Notes: a model not told the origin generated them from the sequence alone. Shown: positions 36,612 through 45,499, numbered from the stretch's first letter. The stretch: 64,000 nucleotides of DNA from Colwellia hornerae (GCF_007954355.1 NZ_VOLR01000001.1:229405-293404); one strand, 5' to 3'. Numbers and translations are program-made.

Positions 36612-36898
36612 TGTATCTAGGATACTCTTTTGTAACCTTAGCAAGAAAGATAACCGGTGGTTGCTTTCGGTTATTCGATATCCAGATTTCAACGACTGTG
36701 AAAATGTTGACTATTGGTGGGGTAGTATTATAAAGGTAACCACTACAGCAGCAGGTTTAGCAGATAATAATGATAAGCTTAACCAATAGCGCCTAATTGG
36801 GATTACAGATAAATAATTTGAAATCGATAAAGAAGTATCAATACTATAAGCTTTGTCATTGATAGCCTGCCTTTATCGATTTTTAAGCAGGCTGGGTC

Positions 36899-37177
36899 TT
36901 AAGAGCGAGCGGTAACTTCTAACAAATGATAACCAAATTGCGTTTTTACTGGTCCTTGAACCGTGTTTAAGTCAGCAGTGAAAACCACTTCATCAAATTC
37001 TGGCACCATCTGACCACGGCCAAATGATCCTAAATCTCCACCTTGCATTTTTGAAGGACAGTTTGAGTGCTCCTGCGCTACAACCGCAAAATCTGCTCCA
37101 TCTTCGATTTGTGCTTTAAGCGTTAAACATTGCTCTTCTGTATCTACTAATAAATGACGTGCTGATGCTTGTGACAT
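36899..37177 (-). CDS. ppiC: Parvulin-type peptidyl-prolyl isomerase C
   Basis: A 92-residue single parvulin domain without signal peptide, thus a cytoplasmic prolyl isomerase. The sequence ARHLLVDTEEQCLTLKAQIEDGADFAVVA is followed by CPSKMQGGDLGSFGRGQMVPEFDEVVF and VKTQFGYHLLEV. The GGDLGxFxxGxMVPEFE and FGYHLL signatures of PpiC are intact. Length equals E. coli PpiC (93). A stem AGCCTGC / GCAGGCT (36864-36893) overlaps the stop and may terminate transcription. It is divergent from oxyR. Confidence 0.94.
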   Translation of the reverse strand: MSQASARHLLVDTEEQCLTLKAQIEDGADFAVVAQEHSNCPSKMQGGDLGSFGRGQMVPEFDEVVFTADLNTVQGPVKTQFGYHLLEVTARS

Positions 37178-37428
37178 ATTGCTTCCTATATGATGGTGTA
37201 AATTAATCCTCTAACTTTACCGTATCTTAAGAATAAATTAAAGAAATCGATGAATTGAATTAGTATTGATTGATTTCACACTCGGTTCATCAATTTTAAG
37301 ATGATGCCAAAAATAATTTAATACCTCGGATTGATGCTAGGCATTATTTCAGTATTTGTAACATCCTAATCGTTTTATTTAATTGTTATGTGATAAATTA
37401 ATCGTCATTATTTTTTGGATGTTGCCCT

Positions 37429-38322
37429 ATGTTTTTACCTAACCTTAAGCATTTGCGCTATTTAATTGCGCTTTACCAAGAACAAAATTTTCATCGAGCT
37501 GCCAGTGCATGCTTTGTAAGTCAGTCAACGTTAAGCAGTGCTATTTTAAAATTAGAAGAGCAACTAAATTGTCAATTAATTGAACGAGACAACAAGTCTT
37601 TTTTATTTACCACCCAAGGTGTTGAAGTTGTTGAGAAAGCTCGACAACTATTAGTGTCGGCTAACGAATTAGTGAGCTTTGCAAAACAACAAGGTAGCGA
37701 GCATGCCGGCACAGTGCGTATTGGTTGTATTCCAACGATTGCGCCTTTCTTATTAACCGATTTTGTGCGGGGCTGTCAAAAAGAATTACCCGAGTTAGTC
37801 TTGTTTTTACGCGAAGATACCACTGCAAACCTAATGAATATGCTCAATAATGGTGAGATTGATCTGTTGATCTTAGCTTTGCCGATAGCGGTAAATAATT
37901 TTCACTGTCGATTAGTGGGGAAAGACCGATTTTTCATGGCGGGTAATAAAGCCCTGGTGAAGACATTTCAACAAACGGCCAGCTATAAACATTTACCTGA
38001 ACAGAGTATCTTTTTATTGTCATCAGAGCATTGCCTCACTGAACATGCCTTGTCGGCTTGTAAACTTGCTGATAAATCCCGTATTCATTCTTTCTCAGCG
38101 TCAAGCCTGTCAACATTGGTGCAGATGACCGCTTTTCATCAAGGCTTTACTTTTTTGCCAGAAATGGCGGTAAAGAAAAATGTTGGGGAAAATGAAGGGC
38201 TTACCATTGCACCATTAGACCAAGATTATTATCGAGAAATTGGTGTGTTATGGCGGAAAACGTCAATGAGAAATGCTTTATATAATCAACTATCAGCGGT
38301 AATAACTGGCTTGTTAAAGTAA
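37429..38322 (+). CDS. oxyR: Hydrogen peroxide-sensing regulator OxyR
   Basis: A 297-residue LysR-type regulator. The N-terminal winged helix-turn-helix contains FHRAASACFVSQSTLSSAILKLEEQL. The effector domain has the two redox cysteines of OxyR, Cys202 in SSEHCLTEHAL and Cys211 in SACKLA. Their nine-residue spacing equals that of E. coli Cys199/Cys208, and peroxide-driven disulfide formation is therefore expected. Other OxyR features are IGCIPTIAPFLL and FTFLPEMAV. No katG or ahpCF gene is adjacent. A very strong bidirectional terminator follows. Confidence 0.92.
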   Translation: MFLPNLKHLRYLIALYQEQNFHRAASACFVSQSTLSSAILKLEEQLNCQLIERDNKSFLFTTQGVEVVEKARQLLVSANELVSFAKQQGSEHAGTVRIGCIPTIAPFLLTDFVRGCQKELPELVLFLREDTTANLMNMLNNGEIDLLILALPIAVNNFHCRLVGKDRFFMAGNKALVKTFQQTASYKHLPEQSIFLLSSEHCLTEHALSACKLADKSRIHSFSASSLSTLVQMTAFHQGFTFLPEMAVKKNVGENEGLTIAPLDQDYYREIGVLWRKTSMRNALYNQLSAVITGLLK

Positions 38323-38380
38323 TTCATCCGCGGAATTAACGGCTAATTGAGCTAATGGTAATGATGCATAGGCAATCTCT

Positions 38381-38424
38381 AAAAAAGGGCCACTTAACTA
38401 TTTTTAGTTAAGTGGCCTTTTTTT
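38381..38424. terminator. Strong bidirectional terminator after oxyR
   Basis: GGCCACTTAACTA (38388-38400) and TAGTTAAGTGGCC (38405-38417) are perfect arms with a TTTT loop. They are flanked by six A upstream and seven T downstream. Confidence 0.95.
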
Positions 38425-38495
38425 GTTCTAGCATAAGTTAATTTTTAATCTGCTTGTTACTATGGTTGCGTTATCTTTATTTTAGGGAAACCCAG

Positions 38496-38867
38496 ATGTT
38501 ATTTTTGTATTTATATATTGGCTATTCTTTGGTTAAATTTTACTCGGTAGTCAATGTTCTGTCACAGCAAAGTCTTGCCTTGTCAGCGTTTGTATTTTCA
38601 ATCGTGGTCTTTTTAATTTGGTCTTTTATCCCTGTACTGGGCTACTTGTTGGCTAAACTCATCGGAGCAAAAGGGCGGTCTAATGGCTATATTTTATTTA
38701 TTATCGGTATCGGTGTTGGTTTATTAGAAAATGCTTTGTTTTATTTTAACATCCTCACACCATATCAAGGCGACATGGGGACATTAATTGTTATGGGGGT
38801 GTTCTTTATTACCGCTTATTTTTCTTTTAAAACGCCAAGAAACTTTGCTAAAAATAACAAAGTTTAA
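38496..38867 (+). CDS. Small membrane protein of unknown function
   Basis: A 123-residue protein with about four hydrophobic helices (residues 2-22, 30-55, 66-88 and 95-115) and a basic tail TPRNFAKNNKV. I do not recognise the family. I choose the ATG at 38496, preceded by AGGG at eight bases. An in-frame TTG 42 bases upstream would add a Trp/Arg-rich extension and lacks a ribosome-binding site. It stands alone between the oxyR terminator and the convergent DUF1538 operon. Confidence 0.6.
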   Translation: MLFLYLYIGYSLVKFYSVVNVLSQQSLALSAFVFSIVVFLIWSFIPVLGYLLAKLIGAKGRSNGYILFIIGIGVGLLENALFYFNILTPYQGDMGTLIVMGVFFITAYFSFKTPRNFAKNNKV

Positions 38868-38872
38868 TTAAT

Positions 38873-38903
38873 AGAAAGTCTAAAGCATCACTTTAGACTT
38901 TCT
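38873..38903. terminator. Hairpin between convergent genes
   Basis: AGAAAGTCTAAAG and CTTTAGACTTTCT are perfect 13-base arms with a CATCA loop. They lie between the 38496 membrane protein and the CBS-domain gene and probably serve both. Confidence 0.75.
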
Positions 38904-38913
38904 TGCAGGGGCG

Positions 38914-39309
38914 TTACTCTACTTGGCTAAAAACCATATTGATGTAATCAACCATGCCAATAATTTCATTGTCTGCAACAACGGGTGCTAAATGAATACT
39001 AAAGCGTTCAAATAACCGAGCGCAATATCTTACGTCCATATTTGGGTCAACACTCAAGATAGGTTTTGCCATTATTTCATATAAGTTTACCCGTTCAGGG
39101 GAGCGGTCTTTTGCTAATACTTCTTTTGCTATATCAGCAAGCATCACTAAGCCGTATTCATCTTGTGGATGACGCTTATTAATAATTAATGCATTAACGT
39201 TATATTCTTTTGCTAATTTAATACCTTCAGCGACAGTCATCATGCCATCAGCAAATTGATAGTTATCAGTGGTCATTGCATCTTTAACTTGTACTAATTT
39301 ATGGATCAT
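38914..39309 (-). CDS. CBS domain pair protein
   Basis: A 131-residue protein consisting of two CBS domains. The first is around residues 8-65 (VKDAMTTDNYQFADGMMTVAEGIKLAKEYNVNALIIN). The second is around 75-128 (LYEIMAKPILSVDPNMDVRYCARLFERFSIHLAPVV, then IIGMVDYINMVF). Bateman modules of this kind bind adenosine nucleotides in known families. It overlaps the end of the PII-like gene by four bases (ATGA type), so it is translationally coupled. Last gene of the DUF1538 operon, and probably a regulatory subunit for the transporter pair. Confidence 0.85.
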   Translation of the reverse strand: MIHKLVQVKDAMTTDNYQFADGMMTVAEGIKLAKEYNVNALIINKRHPQDEYGLVMLADIAKEVLAKDRSPERVNLYEIMAKPILSVDPNMDVRYCARLFERFSIHLAPVVADNEIIGMVDYINMVFSQVE

Positions 39310-39656
39310 AGCTCTTCCTCAACTTTACCTTTTAAGCGCTCTACTTGATGAGCTACGCCAACGGCATCTTCAACATTTAATTGAATCGCGATACCTTTGC
39401 CAGGATCTTGGTCAAAGCCAGCAATTTTACTGATCCGTTCTAAAATTTTTCTTGATAAATGTTCTTCAACAACAAAAAGTAATACGTCTCTTTGCGTCTC
39501 AAGTTGCATACCAAAAAAGGTTCGTTGGCGTTTAATACCTTCACCTCTGGCATTATTTATTATCGTTGCGCCAGTGGCTCCAGCCATTCTAGCGCCTTTC
39601 ATGACTTCGTCTGTTACACCGTCGTCAACAAATGCGACAATTAGTTTGAATTGCAT
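39306..39656 (-). CDS. PII-like signalling protein
   Basis: A 116-residue ferredoxin-like fold protein of the PII superfamily. The sequence MQFKLIVAFVDDGVTDEVMKGARMAGATGATIINNARGEG matches the first half of GlnB-like trimers. A shortened T-loop region (GIKRQRTFFGMQLETQRDVLLFVV) and the C-terminal KIAGFDQDPGKGIAIQLNVEDAVGV follow. The canonical uridylylated Tyr of GlnB is not apparent, so it is a transporter-linked PII-like protein rather than GlnB. It sits four bases after the second DUF1538 gene and overlaps the CBS gene. The ligand is unknown. Confidence 0.82.
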   Translation of the reverse strand: MQFKLIVAFVDDGVTDEVMKGARMAGATGATIINNARGEGIKRQRTFFGMQLETQRDVLLFVVEEHLSRKILERISKIAGFDQDPGKGIAIQLNVEDAVGVAHQVERLKGKVEEEL

Positions 39657-39660
39657 ATGA

Positions 39661-40530
39661 TCACCTGTTTCTTTTGTCGTGTTTCGAGCTTTTTAACGGC
39701 TCTTGTTTATTTTGTCTTAAACTACGTTTATTAATGTTAATGCGTTTTCTTTTTTCACCTTGGCGTTCAATTTGATGTGTTTTTGCTTGGGTTAGCTGTG
39801 CATAAGCCATAACAGCAATAATAGGAAATAAACTGGCAAAAGCGATTAAACCAAAACCGTCAATCAGTGGGCTACGCCCAGGAATTGTACTGGCTAAACC
39901 TAAGCCTAAAGCAGCTACTAAAGGTACTGTGACAGTTGACGTGGTTACACCGCCAGAGTCATAAGCGAGTGGTACAATTAACTTAGGGCAAAAAAAGGTT
40001 TGAATAACGACAACGACATAACCAGAGATAATATAGTAATGAATGGGATGACCAACCACAATGCGGTAACTGCCAAGGGCAATGCCAATAGCAACCCCGA
40101 TCGCCACAGATATTCGTAAACTATTCGCTTTTATGGCACCACCAGAAACTTCTTCAGCTTTTATGGCTACAGCGATCAGTGAAGGCTCGGCAATCGTGGT
40201 ACTAAAACCTATTGCAGCAGCAAAAATATAAACCCAAAGGTAATCTGACCAATGAATGCGGGTTAATACCTGTTCGCCAGCATGAATGAATTCTGGCGCT
40301 GTTAATTGTGTTGCCATCATTTTCCCTAAAGGAAATAAGGCTTTTTCTAGGCCAAGTAAAAATAAGGCTAAACCGATCAATACATAAATAAAACCAAAGC
40401 CAACTTGTTTAACATGCGGAATAGGTTTACGAATAACTAATAGCTGGAAACCTAAAATAATTGACAGTATTGGTAGTACATCAATAACAGTATTCTTTAA
40501 GGTAGTTAACAACTCAATAAGTAATGCCAT
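39661..40530 (-). CDS. DUF1538 membrane protein, second subunit
   Basis: A 289-residue integral membrane protein with about seven helices and a very basic C-terminal tail (from about residue 250, rich in Lys/Arg/Asn). DUF1538 signatures are [61 protein letters not shown] and RSPLIDGFGLIAFASLFPI. These repeat almost exactly in the partner gene, showing paralogy. Pairs of DUF1538 proteins (UmpA/UmpB) have been reported to work together as cation/proton antiporters. I recall this from the literature and assign it by family only. Its start overlaps the partner's stop by one base. Confidence 0.85.
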   Translation of the reverse strand: MALLIELLTTLKNTVIDVLPILSIILGFQLLVIRKPIPHVKQVGFGFIYVLIGLALFLLGLEKALFPLGKMMATQLTAPEFIHAGEQVLTRIHWSDYLWVYIFAAAIGFSTTIAEPSLIAVAIKAEEVSGGAIKANSLRISVAIGVAIGIALGSYRIVVGHPIHYYIISGYVVVVIQTFFCPKLIVPLAYDSGGVTTSTVTVPLVAALGLGLASTIPGRSPLIDGFGLIAFASLFPIIAVMAYAQLTQAKTHQIERQGEKRKRININKRSLRQNKQEPLKSSKHDKRNR

Positions 40531-41267
40531 TAACTGATCACCATGCCATAAATCATCACAAAAATCATCGGCGTTAATGAAGCCAGAGCGATTAGGCCGA
40601 AACCATCGGTCATCGGGTTTCTACCTTTTATTGCCGAAGCTAAACCAACACCCAACGCGGTGACTAAGGGAACGGTAATGGTTGAGGTAGTCACACCACC
40701 AGAGTCGTAAGCAATGCCGATTATCCAACTTGGGGCGATCATGGTCATCAGCACTACAAGCACATAGCCTCCTAAAATTAAGTATTGAATTGGCCAGCCA
40801 CGGATAATACGTAATACACCGACCACGATTGCTAGACCCACAGCAAAAGCTACGGTAAAGCGTAGTCCATTAGCATAGGAAAGTTGCGCGGCTAAAGTAT
40901 CATTAATAATGCCACCAGAGGCAGCGACACTTGCGGCCTCCTTGGCTACAGCAATTAATGAAGGCTCGGCAACTGTGGTGCCAAAACCCAAACAAAAAGC
41001 GAAGGTGAGTAGCCAACTTACGCTGCCTTTTTTTGCAAAAGCTTGTGCCATGGATTCGCCAATGGGAAATAGCCCCATCTCTAGACCATAAATAAAGAAA
41101 GTTAGGCCGAGCACAACCAATGCCAAGCCCACTAAAATGTCACCAATATTTGGCATTGGTTGTTGGAGGACAGCAAATTGAAAAAAAGCGATCACTAAAA
41201 TTATCGGCAATAAGTCTTTGCAACTGCCGAGTAATGCTTTTAAGAAGACGATAAATTGTTGATTCAT
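40530..41267 (-). CDS. DUF1538 membrane protein, first subunit
   Basis: A 245-residue integral membrane protein and the first gene of the four-gene operon. Motifs parallel to its neighbour are [64 protein letters not shown] and [18 protein letters not shown]. The conserved Glu in AEPS and Asp in YDSGG lie in or beside helices and are candidates for cation coupling. It lacks the basic tail of the second subunit. The stop codon overlaps the next start, so a fixed heteromeric transporter is likely. Confidence 0.85.
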   Translation of the reverse strand: MNQQFIVFLKALLGSCKDLLPIILVIAFFQFAVLQQPMPNIGDILVGLALVVLGLTFFIYGLEMGLFPIGESMAQAFAKKGSVSWLLTFAFCLGFGTTVAEPSLIAVAKEAASVAASGGIINDTLAAQLSYANGLRFTVAFAVGLAIVVGVLRIIRGWPIQYLILGGYVLVVLMTMIAPSWIIGIAYDSGGVTTSTITVPLVTALGVGLASAIKGRNPMTDGFGLIALASLTPMIFVMIYGMVIS

Positions 41268-41554
41268 AAAAAGAGTGTGTTAGCTGGTTTATAGTATTAT
41301 ATAAAATGCTAAGACAATTACTTTGTGTTGAATCAAACTTATTGTTTTATTTAAATTTAAGCCTAGCACAACAGATTAACCTTATTGAACGTTAAGATTT
41401 AGGCTAATATTGTTAGGGCTTTCAATTATCTGTACTAGAGTCATATCACTGATGCATCAAAGGTTGGTGAATGCCTCAAACAATCAGCGGTTAGTCTTAA
41501 GCAGTATTATTTAATTTTACAAGTATCACTATTAATCATTTAGAGAGAAATAAT

Positions 41555-41932
41555 ATGAAAAAAATATCAATGGTATCCTGTGCAATATTTACTATGCTGT
41601 TTAGCATATCGAATGCTTTTGGTGCAGTGGTCCCATCAAGCAATGTTATTCAGCACCAGCAAGGTTTGTATAACACTCAACAGGTTTTAACCTTACTTGA
41701 TGGCGCAGAAGTGCAGCAAAAATTAGTTTCTTTAGGGGTCGATTTAGCCGATGCTCGAACACGGGTAGCTAATATGACTCAACAAGAACTCAATACTTTT
41801 AACTCAACATTAAACGATATGCCTGCTGCTAGTGGTATTGTTGGCACTATTGTTACTGTGCTAGTGGTTTTAGCCGTTTTGGATGTAATGGGCGTAACTG
41901 ATGTGTATTCATTCATTAGACCGATAAATTAA
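41555..41932 (+). CDS. PA2779 family protein
   Basis: A 125-residue small envelope protein. The signal peptide ends near SNAFG at about residue 23. A conserved helical segment follows (VLTLLDGAEVQQKLVSLGVDLADARTRVANMTQQELNTFNSTLNDMPA), then a C-terminal hydrophobic helix (about residues 94-113). This is the PA2779 family layout, and a PA2778-type peptidase gene follows seven bases later, as in Pseudomonas. Function is unknown; the pairing suggests it is the peptidase's partner or substrate. AGAGAG precedes the ATG. Confidence 0.82.
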   Translation: MKKISMVSCAIFTMLFSISNAFGAVVPSSNVIQHQQGLYNTQQVLTLLDGAEVQQKLVSLGVDLADARTRVANMTQQELNTFNSTLNDMPAASGIVGTIVTVLVVLAVLDVMGVTDVYSFIRPIN

Positions 41933-41939
41933 ATTACTA

Positions 41940-42909
41940 GTGTTAAATTATACCTTTTTTAAAGCTGGCCTATTGGCCAGCTTTTTGTTTTTGGTCAATG
42001 GCTGCGCTGCGCCACCACAAAGTAAAGCACTCTTAGCTTCGCCACCTAATATTGCTGTTAAACATCAAATTAACAACGTGCCATTTTTCCCCAAAAAAGA
42101 TTATTTTTGTGGCCCTGCAACCCTATCAGAAATATTCAATTATTACGGGGTGGAAAAAGATCAACAAAGCTTAGCGGCAGAATTGTTTATTCCAAAATTA
42201 AAAGGTAGCTTTCAAATTGAGATGGTTGCTGCTGCCCGGCAAGCTGGCTTTGTTGCCTATGCACAAGAAGGCAATTTAACTCAATTGTTGTCGTTAGTTA
42301 GCCAAGATATTCCTGTCGTTGTGTTGCAAAATGTCTCAGTACCCTGGTATCCGATGTGGCATTATGCCGTGGTTACCGGTTATGATTTAAAAAAACAACT
42401 CATTACCATGCATTCGGGGGAAATGGCTAATAGAGTTGCTGAGTTTAGTGTTTTTGAAAGAACATGGGCTAGGGGGGAAGTATTGGTTTTTAGCTGCGCT
42501 CCCGCCGACTAAAACCAGTCAATATTTGAAACCCTTTATTTACACACGTGCTGCTCAAGATTCAATTTCAGTGGGAAAAACTTCAGCAGGCATAACTGCG
42601 CTTACCCATGCAACCAAACGATGGCCAGATTATTGGCTACCCTATTTTTTATTAGATAATTATTTTTTAAACCATGATCTAAATCTAGCAAACTTTTGGT
42701 ATCGACAAGGCTATGAATTAGCGACACAAGAGTCGGCTTACCTCAATAATTATGCTTATGCATTAAATGCGATAGGCTGTAACAAATTGGCAAAACAAAC
42801 TATTAAACAAGCATTAATACTCGCACCGAAAGACGCTAATATTATTGATACTCAACAAGCGATTTATAACAGTACAGGCACAGTACAATGTTCGGTTTTA
42901 TCTATTTAA
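41940..42909 (+). pseudogene. PA2778 family C39-like cysteine peptidase/TPR lipoprotein, frameshifted
   Basis: The gene is split into two frames. Frame 1 (41940-42512, GTG start) encodes a lipoprotein signal (lipobox VNGC) and a C39-like peptidase with Cys57 in DYFCGPATL and His141 in MWHYAVVTGYD. It ends in a non-homologous ARGEVLVFSCAPAD. Frame 2 continues as GKYWFLAALPPTKTS and runs through a TPR-like C-terminus to 42909. The frames join at a run of six G (42472-42477). Removing one G gives TWARGKYWFLAALPP, the expected family junction. This is a one-base insertion, a sequencing error, phase variation or programmed slippage. The upstream peptidase half retains its catalytic residues. Confidence 0.78.
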
Positions 42910-43135
42910 GTTCATTAAGAATAGCGATAGTTACCCAAGTGGTTAGCTAATGGTGAAGTCTATTTTGCATCGAAGTAATTAAAGTTAATTTCATTGGTTT
43001 AAGATGTTAAATTTAGACTTTTATCTCTAGGAACATACTAATAACAGATACAAGTCTATATAATAGTAGGTAACCAAAAACCTGTAAATAATGCCCTAGC
43101 TCTTGTTAGTTTATTATTAATAAAACGAATAAAAA

Positions 43136-43882
43136 ATGAATTTATCATTGAATTTTATCAGTCGATTTAAAATTAGAAAAATATTAATGATAGTTAACTT
43201 ATGCGTAATGTTAACTTTTACCAACACTGTTAATGCAAACATTATACTTGTCGGTAATGGATGGGATGGTCCAGGTCAAGGAGCCGTTGATGTTAAATAT
43301 TATTTTGGTACTATGACCACAGATAATAGCCTTTTAGCCGGTAATATTCACTCTGCTTTCTTGGTCGCTTTTGATGCATGGTCTAATGCAACTAATAACA
43401 ACTTAACTTTTACTGAAACTTTGTTTTCGGGTGAAAATAATTCGATTGATATTTCTTTTGTTAATAAAGTGCATGGTGACAATTCTAATTTTGGTTCAAG
43501 GGTTTTAGCTCATGCCTTTTATCCCGATGATAGAAACCCTGCGATTATTGCAGGAGATTTACACATGAATGATGAAGGGTTTTCTTGGGAAATTGGTGAC
43601 AGTTTAGGTAGCGCTGCTTTTGATATCACCAGAATTGCGGTACATGAAATTGGTCACTCAATTGGTATAGGTCATACTCAGTCGGGTTTTAGTGGTAATA
43701 TCATGGATCCGACAATTAGCTCGAGAGGTCTTTTCTCAGGATTAAGCGCGGGAGATATTGATGCAGCTTGTTCGCTTTACCTTTGTGATAGTGTAAAAGT
43801 ATCTGAGCCTGCTACATTAGTGTTGATTTTACTTGGTGCTTTTTGGACTATGATTTCAACTCGCCGAAAGGTCAGGAAATAA
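43136..43882 (+). CDS. Matrixin-type zinc metalloprotease with PEP-CTERM-like tail
   Basis: A 248-residue secreted protease. The signal peptide lies at about residues 16-35 (MIVNLCVMLTFTNTVNAN). The metzincin motif HEIGHSIGIGH has His170, His174 and His180 as zinc ligands and Glu171 as catalyst, with Met-turn Met190 in NIMDP. This is the M10A/matrixin pattern. The end, SEPATLVLILLG plus a hydrophobic stretch and RRKVRK, has the shape of a PEP-CTERM sorting signal (Pro-motif, helix, basic end). No propeptide cysteine switch is obvious. It is not in an operon with sorting genes. A strong terminator follows. Confidence 0.85.
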   Translation: MNLSLNFISRFKIRKILMIVNLCVMLTFTNTVNANIILVGNGWDGPGQGAVDVKYYFGTMTTDNSLLAGNIHSAFLVAFDAWSNATNNNLTFTETLFSGENNSIDISFVNKVHGDNSNFGSRVLAHAFYPDDRNPAIIAGDLHMNDEGFSWEIGDSLGSAAFDITRIAVHEIGHSIGIGHTQSGFSGNIMDPTISSRGLFSGLSAGDIDAACSLYLCDSVKVSEPATLVLILLGAFWTMISTRRKVRK

Positions 43883-43918
43883 CGAAAATATTGATCCCCT
43901 TTTGTTGTAGTTAATTGA

Positions 43919-43955
43919 TAAAACGTACTAAAAGTTAATTGTTAGTACGTTTTTA
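43919..43955 (+). terminator. Intrinsic terminator of the metalloprotease gene
   Basis: AAAACGTACTA and TAGTACGTTTT, with a loop of about 12 bases, are followed by T-rich sequence 36 bases after the stop. Confidence 0.85.
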
Positions 43956-44002
43956 ATTTTTACTTTCTCAAATTAACTTAATACTGCCAATAAGGATTCA
44001 TT

Positions 44003-44452
44003 ATGAAAATTAACAGCATAATAATTTTGCTAGTTGTTATTTGGCTAAGTCCTTCGTTCGCCTTTGCTTCTTGGATAAAGCTAAGTCCTGAAGAGCTTAT
44101 TGAACAGTCAAAACTTGCTGTTATTGGTGAGTTCATTGGAACTACTCGTTTAATGACTCAAAAAACAGGAAAAAACCTTATCGCTGGGATTATTAAGGTT
44201 GATGATTTTTTAGATGGCTCTGTTAGTGATGATTTTTTACTCATCGTTATTGGCCATGAAGGGGATGGCTTAATAAGTACGACAATAAACTTTAAGAAAG
44301 GGCAAAAAGGGTTATGGCTGTTGCAATTATATTCGCCTGACAATCCTGTCTTATATAGTGCTAGTCAGCCTCAGCAATTTACGCCATCTTCAGATCTAGC
44401 GACCATAAATGAGTTGAAAAACTTATTAATAGAACATAAAGAGCATAATTAA
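44003..44452 (+). CDS. Secreted protein of unknown function
   Basis: A 149-residue protein with a clear signal peptide (hydrophobic residues 5-20, probable cleavage after AFA around residue 23). The mature part is strand-rich: SKLAVIGEFIGTTRL, IIKVDDFLDGSVSDDFLLIVIG and KKGQKGLWLLQLYS. The sequence EELIEQSKLAVIGEF, KVDDFLDGS and KGLWLL resemble small periplasmic OB- or beta-sandwich-like proteins that occur near secreted proteases, but I cannot name a family. AAGGA lies upstream of the ATG. It is separated from the metalloprotease by a terminator. Confidence 0.65.
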   Translation: MKINSIIILLVVIWLSPSFAFASWIKLSPEELIEQSKLAVIGEFIGTTRLMTQKTGKNLIAGIIKVDDFLDGSVSDDFLLIVIGHEGDGLISTTINFKKGQKGLWLLQLYSPDNPVLYSASQPQQFTPSSDLATINELKNLLIEHKEHN

Positions 44453-44830
44453 CAGCGCCCGCATACTTTTTTAAAGTATCGCGATTTAGCTATTATTAAC
44501 TATTTTAAGTCTCTTGAGAAAACCTGGTGAACGGTGATAAGTTTTAGTGTGGTCGTCAATAAAGTGCCAATAGGAGCTAAAACTTTGGGGGCAATCAAGC
44601 CTGACCACCTTAGCTCTAATCAAATAAGCGCAATCTATGATGGGCGTTACGCTAATAAACGCTTTCAATAAGCCTTTTGCTATTAAAATATGTTCATTGA
44701 GTTATTAAGTGGGTAAGTTCAAAGTTATAACTTTCATTGATAACAAGAATAAGCTGCTAATATTTATTAGCCGCTTTTTTTTAGCTGATAAACCCTTATA
44801 ATGTCAGCACACTTGTAAGAGAAGCACTTT
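44453..44830 (+). other. Gene-poor stretch ending in an orphan terminator
   Basis: A palindrome ATACTTT/AAAGTAT lies just after the upstream stop. No reading frame looks genuine on either strand. At 44751-44782 the stem AAGCTGCTAATA / TATTAGCCGCTT is followed by eight T, a clear terminator about 300 bases beyond the last gene. It may end a small RNA or long 3' transcript. The GntR promoter lies in the last 45 bases. Confidence 0.55.
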
Positions 44831-45499
44831 ATGACCATAGTTTATAAAACCCGAACTCAGTTAGTTGTTGAAACCCTTAGAGAGAAGATCCTCAGTGGCG
44901 AAATTCAAGCAGGACAACCTTTACGCCAAGCGGCATTAGCAGAAGAATTAAATGTTAGTCGAATTCCGGTACGTGAAGCGTTACTACAACTAGAAGCCGA
45001 AGGTTTAGTTGCTTTTGAACCGCATAAAGGCGCTACAGCTACCGAGCTTAATGCCAGCCAAGTTGATGAATTATTTGAACTGCGCGCTATGTTGGAGGCT
45101 GACTTATTGGCGTCTTCAGTTCCTCGCCTTACGGTTGAAAAACTTGACGAAGCGACAGAACTTCTTGGGAAACTAGATAAGGCGCTTGGTAAAGAGAATG
45201 CCGCCAATACTTGGAGCGAATTAAACTCTGATTACCATAACTGCTTATACTCAGGGGCAAATCGCCCACAAACACAAGACTTAGTAAATACCTTAAATAA
45301 AAATGCAGACCGTTATATTCGCATGCATTTATTGTGGGCAGGCGGTATTTCAAAAGCAGAATCTGAACACAATGAATTACTCGCTTTATGTAAAGCAGGT
45401 AACGTTGAAAAGTCAGTTGCTTTGTTAAAACAGCATATTTTGGGTTCTCGTGATGAAATAAAAGCGTTTCTTTGTGCGCGAGAGCTGGCAGAAGGATAA
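44831..45499 (+). CDS. GntR family regulator with FCD domain
   Basis: A 222-residue transcription factor. The N-terminal winged helix (about residues 8-72) reads TQLVVETLREKILSGEIQAGQPLRQAALAEELNVSRIPVREALLQLEAEGLVAFEPHKGA, the textbook GntR motif. The C-terminal FCD helical bundle (about 85-215) contains ELFELRAMLEADLL and SDYHNCLYSGANRP, then a His in SEHNELLALC; FCD domains bind metal and small organic acids. The effector cannot be read out. It is an isolated gene with galE 358 bases downstream. The targets are unknown. Confidence 0.92.
   Translation: MTIVYKTRTQLVVETLREKILSGEIQAGQPLRQAALAEELNVSRIPVREALLQLEAEGLVAFEPHKGATATELNASQVDELFELRAMLEADLLASSVPRLTVEKLDEATELLGKLDKALGKENAANTWSELNSDYHNCLYSGANRPQTQDLVNTLNKNADRYIRMHLLWAGGISKAESEHNELLALCKAGNVEKSVALLKQHILGSRDEIKAFLCARELAEG

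Noticed and set aside
42436..42909. TPR frame as a separate gene with its own start
   Set aside because: The first residues are the shifted translation of the upstream peptidase gene, and there is no ribosome-binding site; a frameshifted single gene explains it better.
44486..44668. Minus-strand 60-codon frame, considered as a transposase remnant
   Set aside because: No catalytic motif or inverted repeats could be found; composition is not convincing.
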